From Mediterranea massiliensis (GTDB lineage Bacteria > Bacteroidota > Bacteroidia > Bacteroidales > Bacteroidaceae), in the NCBI GenBank assembly GCA_958402075.1, contig CATXSD010000160.1, positions 1 to 5,659 of the forward strand: 5,659 nt of DNA, written 5' to 3'. Made by a program: the position numbers and the translations under genes. Under the pieces are notes generated by a model. The model made no database searches and was not told the DNA's origin. It saw nothing but the letters and a program-made list of their open reading frames with translations. Positions 5,158 to 5,659 of this stretch are shown here, in pieces (position 1 is the first letter of the stretch; every line of letters begins with the position of its first letter).

Positions 5158-5659
5158 TTATTCGGTAATCAGTTTGTAGCCGACACCTCGCACATTGATG
5201 ATGCGGATGTGATCGTCCTTGGCCAGCTTGTGGCGGAGCTTGGTGATGAAAACGTGCAGGCTGCGCTGGTTGAAGAAGGAGTCGTCACCCCAGAGGTCGA
5301 GCAGGATATCGCGCATGTTCACCACGCAGTTGCGGTTCTGGCAGAGGAGTCGCAGAATTCCGGCTTCGCGATGCGAAAGCTCCTGCTCCGTGCCTTCGTG
5401 CAGCAGCAGTTGGCGGCGCGTGTCGAGCTGGTAACGGCCTATTTCGTAAAGGATTTGTTCGCTTTCGGCAGGCGGGGTGTAGGTACAGGCACGGCCCATG
5501 AGTGCCTTGATGCGCACGATGAGTTCCTGCATGCCGAATGGTTTCTTCAGGTAGTCGTTGGCGCCCAGCTCGAAGCCTTCCACTACGTCGTTCACCGCCG
5601 AGCGGGCCGTGAGGAAGAGGACGGGTGTGTGGCGGTCGGTCTGGCGGATGCGGCGCACC
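5158..5659 (-). CDS. OmpR/RprY-like two-component response regulator, N-terminus cut off by the window edge
   Basis: The visible 166 residues are the end of a receiver domain and a complete winged-helix DNA-binding domain. In the receiver part, LFLTAR carries the conserved switch Thr17, and the dimer-face segment LGANDYLKKPFGMQEL carries the invariant Lys39-Pro40 pair (visible residues numbered from 1). The phosphoacceptor Asp lies outside the window. The effector domain (about 68-166) shows LSHREAGILRLLCQ, the recognition helix NQRSLHVFITKLRHKL and the wing VRGVGYKLITE at the C-terminus. The pattern resembles RprY of Bacteroides fragilis as I remember it. The GTG at 5658 is internal, not a start. 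The partner sensor kinase is not visible and may lie beyond the right edge. The stop codon is 108 nt upstream of the exported-protein gene on the same strand, but that gene has its own promoter element, so joint transcription is uncertain. It would bind promoter DNA after phosphorylation; its targets are unknown. Confidence 0.92.
   Translation of the reverse strand, partial: VRRIRQTDRHTPVLFLTARSAVNDVVEGFELGANDYLKKPFGMQELIVRIKALMGRACTYTPPAESEQILYEIGRYQLDTRRQLLLHEGTEQELSHREAGILRLLCQNRNCVVNMRDILLDLWGDDSFFNQRSLHVFITKLRHKLAKDDHIRIINVRGVGYKLITE

Overview
The window reads as Bacteroidales chromosome. All five genes lie on the minus strand. The support for this is a perfect Bacteroidetes-type -7 element (TATCTTTG) at two promoters, scarce Shine-Dalgarno sequences, a signal peptide ending in FA|Q, a BioB-BioA fusion of the kind I associate with Bacteroidetes, and an RprY-like response regulator. 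Base composition looks GC-rich for a typical Bacteroides (mid-50s % by eye), so a higher-GC Bacteroidales genus is possible. I cannot name the species.

Layout in the direction of transcription, from right to left. (1) 5659-5158: C-terminal part of an OmpR/RprY-like response regulator, truncated by the window edge. (2) 5157-5050: intergenic region with a -7 element and a 10-bp palindrome. (3) 5049-4450: a 199-residue exported protein that I do not recognise. (4) 4436-3537: an RmlD-like extended SDR, 13 nt downstream of gene 3 and probably cotranscribed with it. (5) 3536-3193: a 344-nt region with no conventional gene. It holds a textbook Bacteroidetes promoter, a hairpin beside its -33 box, and a strongly basic 62-codon reading frame that is open and in frame with bioB. 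(6) 3192-961: a single gene fusing biotin synthase (BioB) to DAPA aminotransferase (BioA). (7) 960-843: a spacer with a roughly 30-bp imperfect inverted repeat. (8) 842-1: bioF, whose last ~100 residues lie outside the window.

Biologically, the left 3.4 kb is the start of a biotin operon. BioF makes KAPA (8-amino-7-oxononanoate), the BioA half converts KAPA to DAPA, and the BioB half inserts sulfur into dethiobiotin. The BioD step, which joins these two, and the pimeloyl-ACP supply genes are not in the window and may lie beyond bioF.

The most interesting points are the in-frame basic leader between the bio promoter and bioB, and a BioB half that lacks one canonical [2Fe-2S] cysteine while carrying cysteines elsewhere that suggest a different auxiliary cluster. 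No mobile element, CRISPR array, tRNA or rRNA was seen.
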